This document shows positions 33,838-44,906 of a stretch of DNA of 64,000 nucleotides, piece by piece. The translations under genes were made by a program, and so were the position numbers. The number at the start of each line of letters is the position of its first letter. The first letter of the stretch is position 1. The DNA is from Pleurodeles waltl (taxonomy: Eukaryota; Chordata; Amphibia; Caudata; Salamandridae): the NCBI RefSeq assembly GCF_031143425.1, contig NC_090443.1, forward strand, positions 1,056,903,554 to 1,056,967,553, in the 5' to 3' direction. The notes under the pieces were generated by a model. It worked only from the letters and a program-made list of their open reading frames with translations, made no database searches and was not told the origin of the DNA.

Positions 33838-35361
33838 ATCCAAGTTGTACAGACCTAGCTGTGGTAAATATGCCATACCCTTGTAAGCAAGATGAGTTTC
33901 AGTCAGTCTTAAAATGTGCAATTTAGAATGTGCAACTTCTTCCTTGACCAATCTACGCCTTAGAGGCCGATTTAGGCCTGCAACATTTTTACGTTGTGAC
34001 ATATTAGCGGATATAAACCCAAAACAGTGTAGACCTAGTGTAGCAATGACTCCAATAACATGTTAGTTCAAATGAAAATGTATTCATAAACAGGTGCCGC
34101 GCTGCAGCTAGACCTGCGTACAGCAACGGTGCCCAACCAACTGCCACCCCAGTTTAATACGCACATTCACATTCCAAGTTGGGATGTTACTACATCATAA
34201 TGCCTCACAGGGGCATACGCAAGGCAGCATACATATACAGCATAGACCACTACACCTAGTTTACCCCCCCAAGGTCAGAAGTATATTTAGTACCTCCCCT
34301 TCTCTCCCTCTACACCTATTGGCCTATTGTACGTACAAAGCTGAACTCCTCTGCTTGAATTTTGAAGTATAGCAGAGAAACTCAAAACTTTTAGCCAATT
34401 TGACTCTTTCCATTTTTTAAACCCACTGCATGCCCCAATAAACTCACACACAGCCATACAACAGCAGAAAAGGACCCAAGCTGAACCTTCCAAACAACCT
34501 CCCCCACAACCCTGACCTAGGACCCCACCTCCACCCTGAAGAAAAGGGAACAAAATCATCCCCACCTTGCTGTCAGAAGACCGACACTCCCACAATTCAG
34601 TCTCTCTCCACACACCCTCAGCCAATGCCCTTAGGCCTCCCCATGCTGATCTCATTTCTGTCACTGCTGGAGAACATCCTTAGCTTCATTTTCAGAGAAG
34701 CAGAGCCTAGCCCGCCCACTTCTTTGAACTTTATGGCGCACAGGTTCTTGTAAGAACGCCTCAATACTGGCAGCCTAAAGAATCAATCATTTGTTTAAGT
34801 CTCCATCTGGATCAGTAAATAATTAATTTACAGAGATCTGAGGGAACAAAGGAGTTAGAATCCTCTGTGACTGGAGCAGAGGGCCTGACATTAAAATAGA
34901 TAGCCTGTCAGAACAAACATTTTCCAACATACATTAGGATGGTGCGTGGCCTAGTTTCAGAGCCAAAGCTGACTGCTTGAACCCAGTTAAGAAGTCGATG
35001 CGCCCTTTGTACCTGAAAGTCCCAGACCCAGTTCACCAGGCTGGTGAAGACCTTTTTAAACAATTGAACCATAATTTGACCAACATCACTGCCTTCCCTG
35101 CCCTCACGCACACCCATGATCCAAAGGTTACATACACGCAGTTTTCAAGATCCTTTAGCTTAGATTGTATAGACGAAATCTGAGTATTGTGCACCTTAAC
35201 TGGAGTTTATGTGGAAGTTGTTGCTTCTTGGACTTGGCCCCCCTCTGCTGCAGATCATGAAGATGTGATGTCAGCGTCATTGTTTTGCCAGTGAGATCAG
35301 TAATCATGTTCTGTAGTTGTGAGTTATCAGCTGTGACTTCAGCATAGTGAGTACTGAACAA
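33838..35361 (-). mobile_element. L1/Tx1-like LINE, ORF1 and start of ORF2, decayed
   Basis: On minus, 35361-34908 gives an ORF1-like coiled-coil stretch (NSQLQNMITDLTGKTMTL) and then GVREGREGSDVG and QRAHRLL..RPRTIL, the L1 ORF1p pattern, across frameshifts. Downstream, 34002-33838 reads NVAGLNRPLRRRLVKEEV and TETHLAYKGMAYLPQLGLY, the opening of an L1 APE endonuclease, with Thr where the catalytic region normally has Gln before Glu. Order and orientation fit one element. Confidence 0.6.
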
Positions 35362-35545
35362 CTACTGTCTAAACAACAATTGTGCCTGAATAACAATTGC
35401 CTGAACAACTAATATTTATATATATATATATTCTAAACAACTAATAAACCATAAAAACCAAAAAGAAAACCTTACCTTAAAATTCGTTGTTCAGGCAATT
35501 GTTATTCAGGCACAATTGTTGTTTAGCCAGTAGTTGTTCAGAACT
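35351..35545. repeat. Long inverted repeat with about 58-bp arms
   Basis: The left arm (from ctgaacaactactgtctaaa to ttgcctgaacaac, 35354-35409) is repeated inverted at about 35484-35542 around a 75-bp AT-rich loop. Within each arm a shorter ttgttcaggca/ttattcaggca motif also repeats. Confidence 0.75.
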
Positions 35546-35559
35546 TAGTTGTAGAGACT

Positions 35560-36299
35560 TTTTATTTGTTTAGCAGTAGTGGTTCAGGCAAGTAGTGGTT
35601 TAGACCTAGTTGTCCAGGATGTTTCCCCTCTAGGGCCTTCTGTCAGTATCATGGGGGGCCATCAGATACACTGGAGACCAGGATGCCTATAGTTCCTTTG
35701 GGAGGTGGACTGGCCATCCTCTAAGTGATGTGGATGTGGCTGCCACTGGTGGCGATTTGGGCCCTCATGTAATTAGCCCCACTATTCCCACTCCAATCTA
35801 GATCAATTTGAGGAAGGTGTTGGACACTAAAGGGGTGACATTTACTATTCCTACCTCAATCTACACCTATTTGGGGAAGGTGTTGGATTTGCTTGTAATG
35901 GTGGAGAAATATCCCTGCTATCATTCGCTATTGACTTCCATTGCCCTAGTAGCTGTATCTTCAATTTGATTGGTTAGCTGCCAACTCTTCTGCATTTTGT
36001 TGACCATGCCAGGTACTTCCCAACATGCTGGCTCTCTTCATAGAGCTTCTGCTGGAAAGCTTTCCTCCCTGCGATCAGCTCTGGGAGAAATAAGTCTCTA
36101 AGCTCTTGCTTAGCTCTAATAAACTGGTCTCATGATGCTTGCCTAGCCGTTGGGTGGATTGGCTTTGAAGCTTCGCTCCTTGTGATCTCAACTGCAGCTT
36201 GAAGACTCCTCGGCATGCTATGGTTCCAGGCCCTAGCTTGATTGACCTTATAAGATATCGACTGTCCCCTGGATGCGGCGTTATCTGACTACTTCACCT
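35560..36299. other. Intron 1 sequence, no gene recognised
   Basis: Contains the block at 35813-35890 related to the 31.9-32.1 kb tandem repeat. No coding similarity was seen. Confidence 0.35.
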
Positions 36300-37270
36300 C
36301 AGTGCAGCTACCACAGGTAAAGTGTTTTGTTGAGGAAAATAGTGACGGGGAAATAGCTGTCACCCTTAAAAGCAGCGCAAATGCTAAAGCCAGCGGAAGT
36401 GATGGCATACCCACCAAAGTTTATAAGGTTTTTGAGGCGGAATTACCCCCTTTTCTAACAATATATCATATAAAGGAAGCTGTGTCCCTTCAAAAGACTT
36501 TCAAAGAGTCTGTGGTAGTGACCTTCCTGAAAGAAGATGAGAATCCATTAGATCCTAATTCCTACCGCCCGTAAACCTGCTTAATGTGGATTATAAATTA
36601 TTTATGAAAGTCTGGGCTGAGCATCTTGCACCTTGTGCCCACCAGATAATCCATCAGGACCAGCATGGCTGCCAATACCCATTGTCTGATTCAAGCTATT
36701 GACTATTTTATAACTAACAAAGAAAAGGCAGCAATTCTAATGATGGACACAGAAAAAGCAATCCATCTCGTCAACTGGCGGGCACTCTTGTTTAACCTGG
36801 GAAAATCTGGATTTCCATCTCCATTTGTCTCTTTAGTTGAAGAACCTTTCAATGGATCATCATTAACTCCAAAGAAGCTGGGGCTCTAAGAATAAATCGG
36901 GGTATCCGGCAGGGTTGTCCTCTGTCCCCACTGCTTTTTGTCTTTTTATAGAGCCCCTTGCGGTTAGGATTCGCCCAACCCTTTGATTTTGCCTCTTAGG
37001 GCTGGGATGGTGAAGATCACGTTGTTTGCCGACGTCACAATTTTATATTTGAAGACTGAGAAGGTAAACATTCAGAATGCCACTGACGAAATCACCTGCT
37101 TTACGCAAATAGGCGGATACAAAGTCAACCAAGCAAAAACTGAACCTCTTTTGTTTAATGCAGCTCGTTCCACACTTCCCGCCAGCCTGCAGATGTTTTC
37201 CAATCAACCTATAAGATACTTAGGAATTTTTGTGTCACACAACTGCTCTCCTATACCGTCAATAGTCCTG
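36300..37270 (+). pseudogene. L1/Tx1-like LINE reverse transcriptase, decayed
   Basis: Across at least three frames on + it reads KASGSDGIPTKVYKVF, DPNSYRP, LMMDTEKAIHLVNW, RINRGIRQGCPLSPLLF and KITLFADVTILYLKTEKVN, then a GGYKVNQAKTE block. These are RT blocks in L1 order. The catalytic FADD is FADV here and several stops occur, so it is dead. Confidence 0.8.
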
Positions 37271-39278
37271 TCGATGATATGTTTGATGTCCCAATATTCT
37301 TGACCTGATATTTGTGTAATATGATATATTTTCTGATATTCTGTCCAAACACCCTTAGTATAATGAGTGACCATTTGTTGCACCTCTCCAGGTCACAGGA
37401 TAGGTCCCGGGACAGACCTGGGCTTCTGCGCATGCACTAGATTGGAGTGAAGCTAGGGCCAAAAATCCATAGGCAGTATACCATATGTACAAAGTCAGGA
37501 GCGTGGGCAGGAGAATGCAACTGTGCACCATGCAGAGGCATTACCATCCCAACTGGGTGTCTGAGAGTCCTTGGAAGGTCTGGCTACCGGCAGCATTAGC
37601 TCTCTGACACACGTATTGTCAATGCTTCTCTGAACAAGCCAGAGAGGGGTCTTCAGTGGAGTATCTGTCACTATCTGGTATCGGCTGTTAGGTTAATATT
37701 CCTCTTCCTAGGGAGTGCTTCCATGCAGAACATGAGGAGCTTTGTTCAGGAGCAGCATCTGGCAGGTACTACTAGGTGAATGCAACAACCATCTTGGAAA
37801 GAAGGTGTTCCCTACTGCAGTGCTACAGATCATCAGTCTAGGAAATTAAATCAGTTTACTGAACACATAGGATAATACATTTGGGAGCAGTGCTGCACCT
37901 AATGCAAACGCTTTACTGTTGTTTATTCTATACTATGTTTTCTATCAGTACATGCGTTCCTAAATGCCATTGTGCAAGGTGCAGCCTTTCTGCAGCTCTT
38001 TTTAATATAAAGTTGTTTTTTAACTGTCATTTTCAGTAACATAGCTGAGAAGGCGCCTTTATTTTATGTGTGCTTGTGTTAACTTTGATGCATTAACTCT
38101 GTTGTCTCACTTTCTCACTGTTCCCCTCTGCCTCACCCCAGTCTCCCAAGAAACTGAACTATAAACACACTGTCATTTGTGCTTCCTCTAAGCTCATACA
38201 AAAACTAGACCATTGATCTGGCATGTGAACTCCATTGGCTCACACGAGGAATCCCCTCATCAAAGATGGCTGCTGCATCAATAAGATAAGGCTCCACCAT
38301 CTTAGTTGACAAGCTTTGACTCACGAGCCAATGGCGATCGCCAACCTCGCTGCAATGTTTCTTCTCTTTCCATGATAGCGCATCTCCTGCTGCAGGTGTC
38401 CCATGCACTGTGGTTGTGCTCATCCAGAACCTGCAACAGGCTATCAGCCACGTTCACTGTGGCCTCCTCCCTTTCAAGAGTACACCACCTCAGCCAGCTG
38501 CACTCCTCAATACAAGAAACATTTTGTCAGCCTGAGGATGATGAGTCACATTGCTTTCCCTGCATCATAACCAGACTTATGACAATCTAATAGGGAAACT
38601 GCTTTATCAGAAGTAAGGATGTTCCCAAAACCTTGCCCCATTCATCCTTCCGTCCAGTCCATTGGTATGCCCCTCCCCTCATCGGCTCTGGGGTCTGTCA
38701 TTCATCTTCTTGGTCAGTCTCTGCGTCTGATGCCACTTCTCTCTCCCGCTGCTGCCTCCATGCAGCATCCCACCTCGGGCCTGATCCTTGTAACTGGCTA
38801 CAGCCATCAGCCCCTTTCTTCCTTCCATCCATCCCCCATGTGTGCCTGCACCTCCACCCATCCGGGAATGCCTCTGTGCCCATTTCTTGTCTTTCACAGT
38901 CTCTGCATCTGACTGACATACAGATCAATCCTACTCCTGTCTCCATGTCCTAGAGGCCTGTGCCACATCTCTACCTATCCCTGTCAACGCCTGTCCCGAA
39001 TGCCAAAGCTAGACCTCTTGGCTCTGCAAATGCTTGATGCTCCTGGGGCTCCTTCCCCACTTTAGGCTTTCTTCCATGCTCAGTTTTCACCACAGAGTCA
39101 CCTTTTCTAAAGCAGAAAAATTGTGACCAGAGGGTGGCAAGATGTCCATGTGCGCCCAACGAGACACCTTGAACTGCAGTCAGCGCTGCCTCTATGATGT
39201 TGACCAACAAGTATTACTTGTTATATTTGTTTATATGTGTACATTACATATCCTAATTATTTGTTTTCCTTCTTGCAG
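37271..39278 (+). other. End of intron 1, no gene recognised
   Basis: Mostly unassigned. Around 38230-38345 a weak inverted pair (ccattggctcaca / actcacgagccaatgg) surrounds caccatctta-type sequence. The last 40 bases supply the exon 2 acceptor. Confidence 0.4.
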
Positions 39279-39314
39279 TGACGCAGTACACCATCACCTA
39301 CTTCAACATCCACG
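39279..39314 (+). CDS. gstp1: GSTP1 exon 2, coding start
   Basis: 36 bases between a pyrimidine-rich acceptor (ttcttgcag) and a GTAAGT donor. It begins with TG, completing an ATG whose A is supplied by exon 1, and then encodes TQYTITYFNIH plus the first base of a Gly codon. This is the first beta strand of the thioredoxin-like domain and contains Tyr7, the residue that activates the glutathione thiol in pi GSTs. The apparent GTG start at 39278 uses the last G of the acceptor and is not a real start. Human exon 2 has the same layout. Confidence 0.9.
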
Positions 39315-39549
39315 GTAAGTGCCATGTCATCTCCTCTTTTAAATGCAGAGGGAAACACAGAGTAAGGTGGACTGAGGAGCACCATGAGCTGCGTGACCTC
39401 AGCCGGCTTAAAATGGCCGCTGGCACCTTTCTTGGCCCTGAGCTCAAAACAGAGAGTTGGTCCCATTTCTCTACTGAGTCTAGAGCAAAGGAATAGTTAG
39501 AACCCTCCGGAAGGACCACTTTGTCTAAAGAGAGGTGATGTCATTGACT

Positions 39550-39920
39550 ACCCTCTGTGGCTATGACACCGCCTCCCACCTGTGGCATTGAGTACTACAA
39601 CAGCTGTGGACGTGACTGCCCTCTGTGGCCAACAGCGTGTACAGCAGCAATGACACCACCTCCCACCTGTGGCATTGAGTACTACAGCACCCTTGGACAT
39701 GACTGCCCTCTGTGGCCAACAGCGTGTACTGCAGCAATGACACCACCTCCCACCTGTGGCATTGAGCACTACAGCAGCTGTGGACGTGACTGCCCTCTGT
39801 GGCCAACAGCGTGTACTGCAGCAATGACAGCACCTCCACCTGCGGCATTGAGTACTACAGCAGACGTGTCATTGTCTGCCCTCTGCGGGACTGAGTACTA
39901 CAGCACCTGGGTAATGGACT
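39550..39920 (+). repeat. 87-bp minisatellite, about 4 copies
   Basis: cctcccacctgtggcattgag recurs at 39572, 39659, 39746 and 39833, exactly 87 bp apart. The period is 29 codons and the + frame stays open (PPTCGIEYY and CPLWPTACTAAM), but there are no splice or family signals for a protein. It starts about 235 bp after exon 2. Confidence 0.85.
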
Positions 39921-40514
39921 TCCTTCCATGGCCCCATTAGCACTGCAGCTATTTCATGAGCTTCCCTTCCATTCATTTAATGAAGTCTACAATGATTTCC
40001 TACTCTGCCCTCTTTTGTTATTGAGTAGAACTGTAGCTAGGTCAGGCCCTCTCACCCAAGGGCAGAAGACCAGGTAAGCTCACCATGTTTATGTGGTTCC
40101 TAATACTGGTGAATAAGGTGCTTCTAAGTACTAATTTTGCAAAGCAATAAAAATCAACATCAAGTTGTTTTGTGAATATAAATAGCTGAGTTTGGTGTGC
40201 TTGTCTCTGAGTTCCAATCTCTTTTGTGCATTCAAGAGGCATAGGTGTGTATAACCCCCTTACTAAGTCTAGGCTCATGGAGACTATGTATGCAGGTCAT
40301 GTAAAGCATCTGTAAGTATGTGTAAGTCTACAGTATTGTGTGTGACTATGTAGTGCAGATTTAGAGCAAAAGAAACCACGAGGACTGTAGAATTCTGCTT
40401 AGCTTTTGTGGGAACAGTCTTTGTGGGTGGTATGTTCACTAGAGAGCAGGTATTTAATAACTGACCACCCCGATTAATGAAAGTCTGTTGATGAGTTTAA
40501 TCAATTAATCAGGA

Positions 40515-40650
40515 TTTGTAAAGCACAGCCAATCACCTGACAGGGTATCAAGGCGCTTGCATGTTCTGGAGGCTCATTCGAACAGCCAGGTCTTTAGAGC
40601 CGTTCAGAATTCTGGAAATGAAATGATGGATGGTCCAGAGTTGCGAGGGG
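40515..40650 (-). mobile_element. L2/CR1-type LINE 3' end
   Basis: On minus it ends ctttacaaatcctgattaattgatt, preceded by a TWLFE-stop-like tail. It is the same 3' end as the better copy at 44163-44440. Confidence 0.6.
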
Positions 40651-40704
40651 AGGCTGCAGAAACAAACAGGAGAAATCAGTGAAAATGAAGGAAAAGGAAG
40701 GTGA

Positions 40705-40890
40705 AGGCACACAAAAATGGGGGGAAAAGCAAGGAGAAGGCAGTGAGAATGAGGGAAAAGCAAGCAGAAGGCAGTGAGAATGAGGAAAAAGCAAGCAGAA
40801 GGCATTGAGAATGGGGGAAAAGCAAGCAGAAGGCAGTGAGAATGGGGGAAAAGCAAGCAGAAGGCAGTTAGAATGAGGGAAAAGCAAGCA
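40705..40890. repeat. 31-bp minisatellite, about 6 copies
   Basis: caagcagaaggcagtgagaa recurs at 40761, 40792 and 40823, a 31-bp period. Apparent Phe/Leu-rich minus frames come from this repeat. Confidence 0.8.
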
Positions 40891-42630
40891 GAAGACAAGA
40901 TCAGGAGCGATGCAGCAGCACAAGGAGAGCTGGACCTGGGAGTTGCATCTTAGCTGGTGTTGTCGTAGTCTTCCCGTGGGGTTAAGGTGAAAGGACTAAC
41001 ATGCTGTGATGGCATGTGCTGGAATAAGCTTAATAGCCTTGGGTTGAGACATTGTGCGATGTGACATTATATGATTGGGCGTGATGCCTGAGGGGGATGG
41101 AGTGCGTGCTTGTGATAGGGTGTTGTTGTTAGTCAATGCTTGTTTATTGGCTATGTCCCTGAAGCACAAAAGCATATTAAGTTGGCATAAAAATAAAAAA
41201 TGAACTTGAATTAGGTAGAAAGATAATGCGTACTATAGCATACTGCATAGAGGAACATACATGTGTCAAGTACATTAATACACTTTCAATGGCAACATTA
41301 AAAAGTGTGGAGAAAAGAACAGACCAGCAGCTGAGTGCAGTAAAACTAAGGCTCGTCAAACAGCAGAATGAAACTCTATGGTTTATTTAGGGGTTGTAGA
41401 CCGAGCTATGATTTCTTTTGGTCACTTTGGAGTTCTGTGATTGGTGAGTTAGAGACTAGCACAGAGGGGGAGGTAGTTAAGTCCAGTCAGATCTAGTGGA
41501 GGTGGGTGGAGGGGCTCCTGAAATTCTTCAGTCACACACCTCTTCCAAGAATACTTCAGCTGGATCCTTGTTTGAAAAGCTTTGGGTTCAGTGTGTGTCT
41601 GTTGATTGCAGTGACATTGGACCTCATCTTTGCATCCACTGGAAGAAAGTGATTCACTTCTAGGCTGGAATCCTAGAATCTGTTTATCATGCTGAACATA
41701 AGGATATTTGTACTACGTGAGGCTGAACTGGAAGTACGCCTTCCTCACAGGTGTGCATAAGGCAAATGGAGTCATAATGATTTTGAAATATTTTAAACTA
41801 GATCCTTGTGACAAGCCCAGAGTTTTGCATTTTCACTCTGATTTCCCTCATGGTGCAAGGAGGCATGTGCTGAGGGTGTGCCAATTACATATTGAGCTGA
41901 TGAACAGGTATGTTAGTCCTCCAAAGAATCTGAGCTCAAAGATGCCTTCTTCAGCAGCTGAGTTCATCCACACCGACAGACCGTGGAGATTTATAATCTG
42001 ATAACCAAGGCTTAGCAATGTTCCATAGCTCATTCCAGGCCTGGAAAACATATAGAAATGAAAAAAAGACTTTCCTTTCTAAATGCAGAAACAACCTGCC
42101 TTAGCCATTTTAAGAGGTATGCAAAGCATAATAGTGTGCAATTTAGTGGATCAGCTTAGCTCTAAAAATACTTTTAAAGGAAGAATCAGTTATCATACTT
42201 TTGTTTATGTTAATACTGCAGGACTGAGAGCGTGTCAAATGGCAGTTTTTCCTATATTATGGCCCCACTGAAAGACCAAATCATATTTGAATGAATATTC
42301 CCAGAATATACTTTGATCATGGAACTGCACAGTATGTGTGGAGAGTCTGTAGGTGCAGCAGTTGTAAGGAGATGTACCGGTGTGGAGGAGAAGCTCAGTG
42401 GGAATGCACTGGTCGCAGTAATGAAGGGTGGGGTTGAAGCCACGAAGACCGAAGGTTCCCCAAACAGGTGAACAAGCGCCATGAGGCCCACCTGTGAGAC
42501 TGTGAGACCCGAGAAAGGCCAGCAGTTGAATAAGGCCAGGCAGCAGCTGGAGCCCACTGCAAAGCTTGACTCTACTTGAGAGGAGGAACTCAGTGGAGGA
42601 TTGAGTAGCTTGAAGGGTCAGAGTGTGAAG
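40891..42630 (+). other. Intron 2 sequence, no gene recognised
   Basis: Unique-looking DNA. Short open frames without motifs. Confidence 0.35.
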
Positions 42631-42649
42631 GATCCAAGCACCGAACCTC

Positions 42650-43095
42650 GAGGGGACCTGAGTAGATCTGAGTGGACTTGAGTGGCCCTGAGAGGACCTG
42701 AGTAGACCTGAGTAAACCTGAGTGGACCTGAGTGAACCTGAGTCGACCCGAGTGGACTTGAGTGGACTGGAGGGCACCTGAGTGGACCTCAGTGGACCTG
42801 AGAGGACCTGAATGGACTGGAGTGGACTGGAGGGAACCTGAGAGGACCTGAGTGGACCTGAGAGAACCTGAGTGGACCAGAGGGGACCTGAGTGGACCTG
42901 AGAGGAGCTGAGTGAACCTGAGTGGATCTGAGAGGACCTGAGTGGACTTGAGTGGGCCAGAGGGGAACTGAGTGGACCTGAATGGACCTGAGAGAGCCTG
43001 AGTGGACCTGAGGGGACCTGAGTGGACCTGATTAGACCTGAGTGGACCTGAGTAGATCTGAGTGGACCCAAAGGGAACTGAGTGGACCTGAGCAC
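42650..43095. repeat. 11-bp minisatellite, about 40 copies
   Basis: Imperfect repeats of gacctgagtgg. The period is not divisible by three, so the 336-codon minus frame over it is a by-product of the repeat composition. Confidence 0.85.
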
Positions 43096-44162
43096 AATGG
43101 AGTTAAAAGGGGCAGGTGTGCTGATGCCAGGCCCGGCAGACCATCTGCCTTCTCTCCATTGAGTACCACGATAAACCCAACCCCAGGGGTTTCCTCCAAG
43201 CAGCACGAGTAGTTGTTGGCACCCCAGGAAAGATGATAAAGACATTTAAAGTTGATACAGCCAACGCAGTAAGAGATTAGTGGCTGGGGTAAAGGCTAGG
43301 AGTATGCGTTGCATTGCAGAGGTCCAGTAGGCATAGGGCCAGCATGCAATAAGACTATATTATTTCACCAAACACTAAAACCAGACTTTGGTGCAATGTA
43401 TGCATTTTAGATAATTCCATATCCATTCACTTTACTATCTGCTGTCCCATCAACTTGTCGTAGGAGAACCTATGCCATACACCAGAGAAGAGTGTTACTA
43501 ACATGTGGACTCAATCTAAAATAAGAATAAAAACTCTACGGTAATCGGGAAGGTGGCTACCGAGATCACCCTCTGAAGGAAAAAAAATAATTTAAAGTTC
43601 AGGATTAAATATATTCTCACCCCCAACCAACAAATACTGTTACTACTTAACCAAGTTAGACCTATAGAAGAATGAGAAGCAGGTGGGTGATATAGAAAAT
43701 AACATTGATAATGCAAAAAAAATATAAACATAGTAACCACCACCCAGGAATAACTCAGTATTATCCAGGAGAGAAAATCCACTGGAAGAATAAATGCATG
43801 GCAGGTAAGTTGCCACCTAAATGAAGTATTGGTTATAATATAGTGAGTTATAAATCTATCCTAGAAACATAGAAGTGCCTCGGAGCAAAAGCAACCAAAG
43901 AACATAGTGGTTTGTTCAACGCTTTCAGGGAAACTAATTTACAAAATCATTAACTTCAGGAAGGACAAGTCCCAAAACAGAGGAGATTTTTGTTCCATAC
44001 ATCACTGATTAATTAAGCACAAATAGTAGTGTGCAATGGGATATGGTGGGAGCACCCCTCTCCCCCAGGTCCTACAAGGGCACAGGAGACATTGAAATCA
44101 AACCAATTCTAGGATCTCAAATGACAGTAGAAATATAGAACATTTTGCAACCCATTTTTAAT
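43096..44162 (+). other. Intron 2 sequence, no gene recognised
   Basis: AT-rich in places. Nothing identifiable. Confidence 0.35.
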
Positions 44163-44440
44163 CAATCAATCAATCAGGATTTATGAAGTGCAGCAAATCA
44201 CCCGTGAGGGTCTTAAGGTGCTGGCATTGCTAGCTGCTTTGCAGTGCTCTGTTCATTCAAACAGCCAGGTCTTGAGTCCTTTTCTGAATTTCTGGAGTGA
44301 TGCGGCGATCCTGAGGTGCAGGGGAAGATCGTTCCGAGCTGTGGTCATTAGGTGAGAGTAGGAGGATCCTCTGATGTTGGATCAGCAGATTTGGGAGGTG
44401 TCAGTGAGGAAAAGGGAGGTGGATCTCAGGTGTCTGATTG
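44163..44440 (-). mobile_element. L2/CR1-type LINE 3' end with RT C-terminus
   Basis: On minus it reads ARNDLPLHLRIAASLQKF then RKGLKTWLFE and a stop. This is the usual end of the L2/CR1/Rex ORF (LPLHLR...F+K.LKT.LF). A short 3' UTR follows, ending in tandem ATTG units (tgattgattgatt). Confidence 0.75.
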
Positions 44441-44552
44441 GTTAGTGGAAGGTCATTCGTTAGTTTGTTGATGTATGATAACCTGCTGAATGATTCTGAT
44501 CACTATATTGAATGAGGTCACATCAGCTATATTGAAGCATCTCCCAGACATA

Positions 44553-44906
44553 GGGGGTCATTCCAACTTCGGCGGGCGGCGGAGGCCGCCCACCAAAGTT
44601 CCCCCGCCAGAAGACCGCACTGCGGTCAAATGACCGCGGCGGTCATTCTGACTTTCCCGAAAAGGCCGCTCGCCCACCCAGCGGGAAAGACCCAGCAACG
44701 ATGAAGCCGGCTCCGAATGGAGCCGGCGGAGTTGCTGGGGTGCGACGGGTGCAGTGGCACCCGTCGCGATTTTCAGTGTCTGCTAAGCAGACACTGAAAA
44801 TCATTATGGGGCCCTGTTAGGGGGCCCCTGCACTGCCCATGCCAGTGGCAGGGGGCCCCACGACACCCGCCAGGAACAGGATGGCGGGAAGGGGGTCGGA
44901 ATCCCC
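44553..44906 (-). mobile_element. Second hairpin-tiled MITE, truncated, reversed
   Basis: Starts GGGGGTCATTCC. It contains, in reverse order relative to the 1828-2456 copy, the hairpins gccggctc..gagccggc, cgacgggtgca..gcacccgtcg, ttcagtgtctgc..cactgaa and the ggcccctgca block. It then stops halfway through the ccgccaggaacagg hairpin. Only one terminal repeat is present. Confidence 0.75.

Noticed and set aside
39278..39496. 72-codon ORF starting with GTG at 39278
   Set aside because: The G belongs to the splice acceptor and the frame runs through the exon 2 donor; only 39279-39314 is coding.
42235..43245. 336-codon minus-strand frame
   Set aside because: Lies over an 11-bp minisatellite; low-complexity Ser/Gly/Pro/Leu content and no domain.
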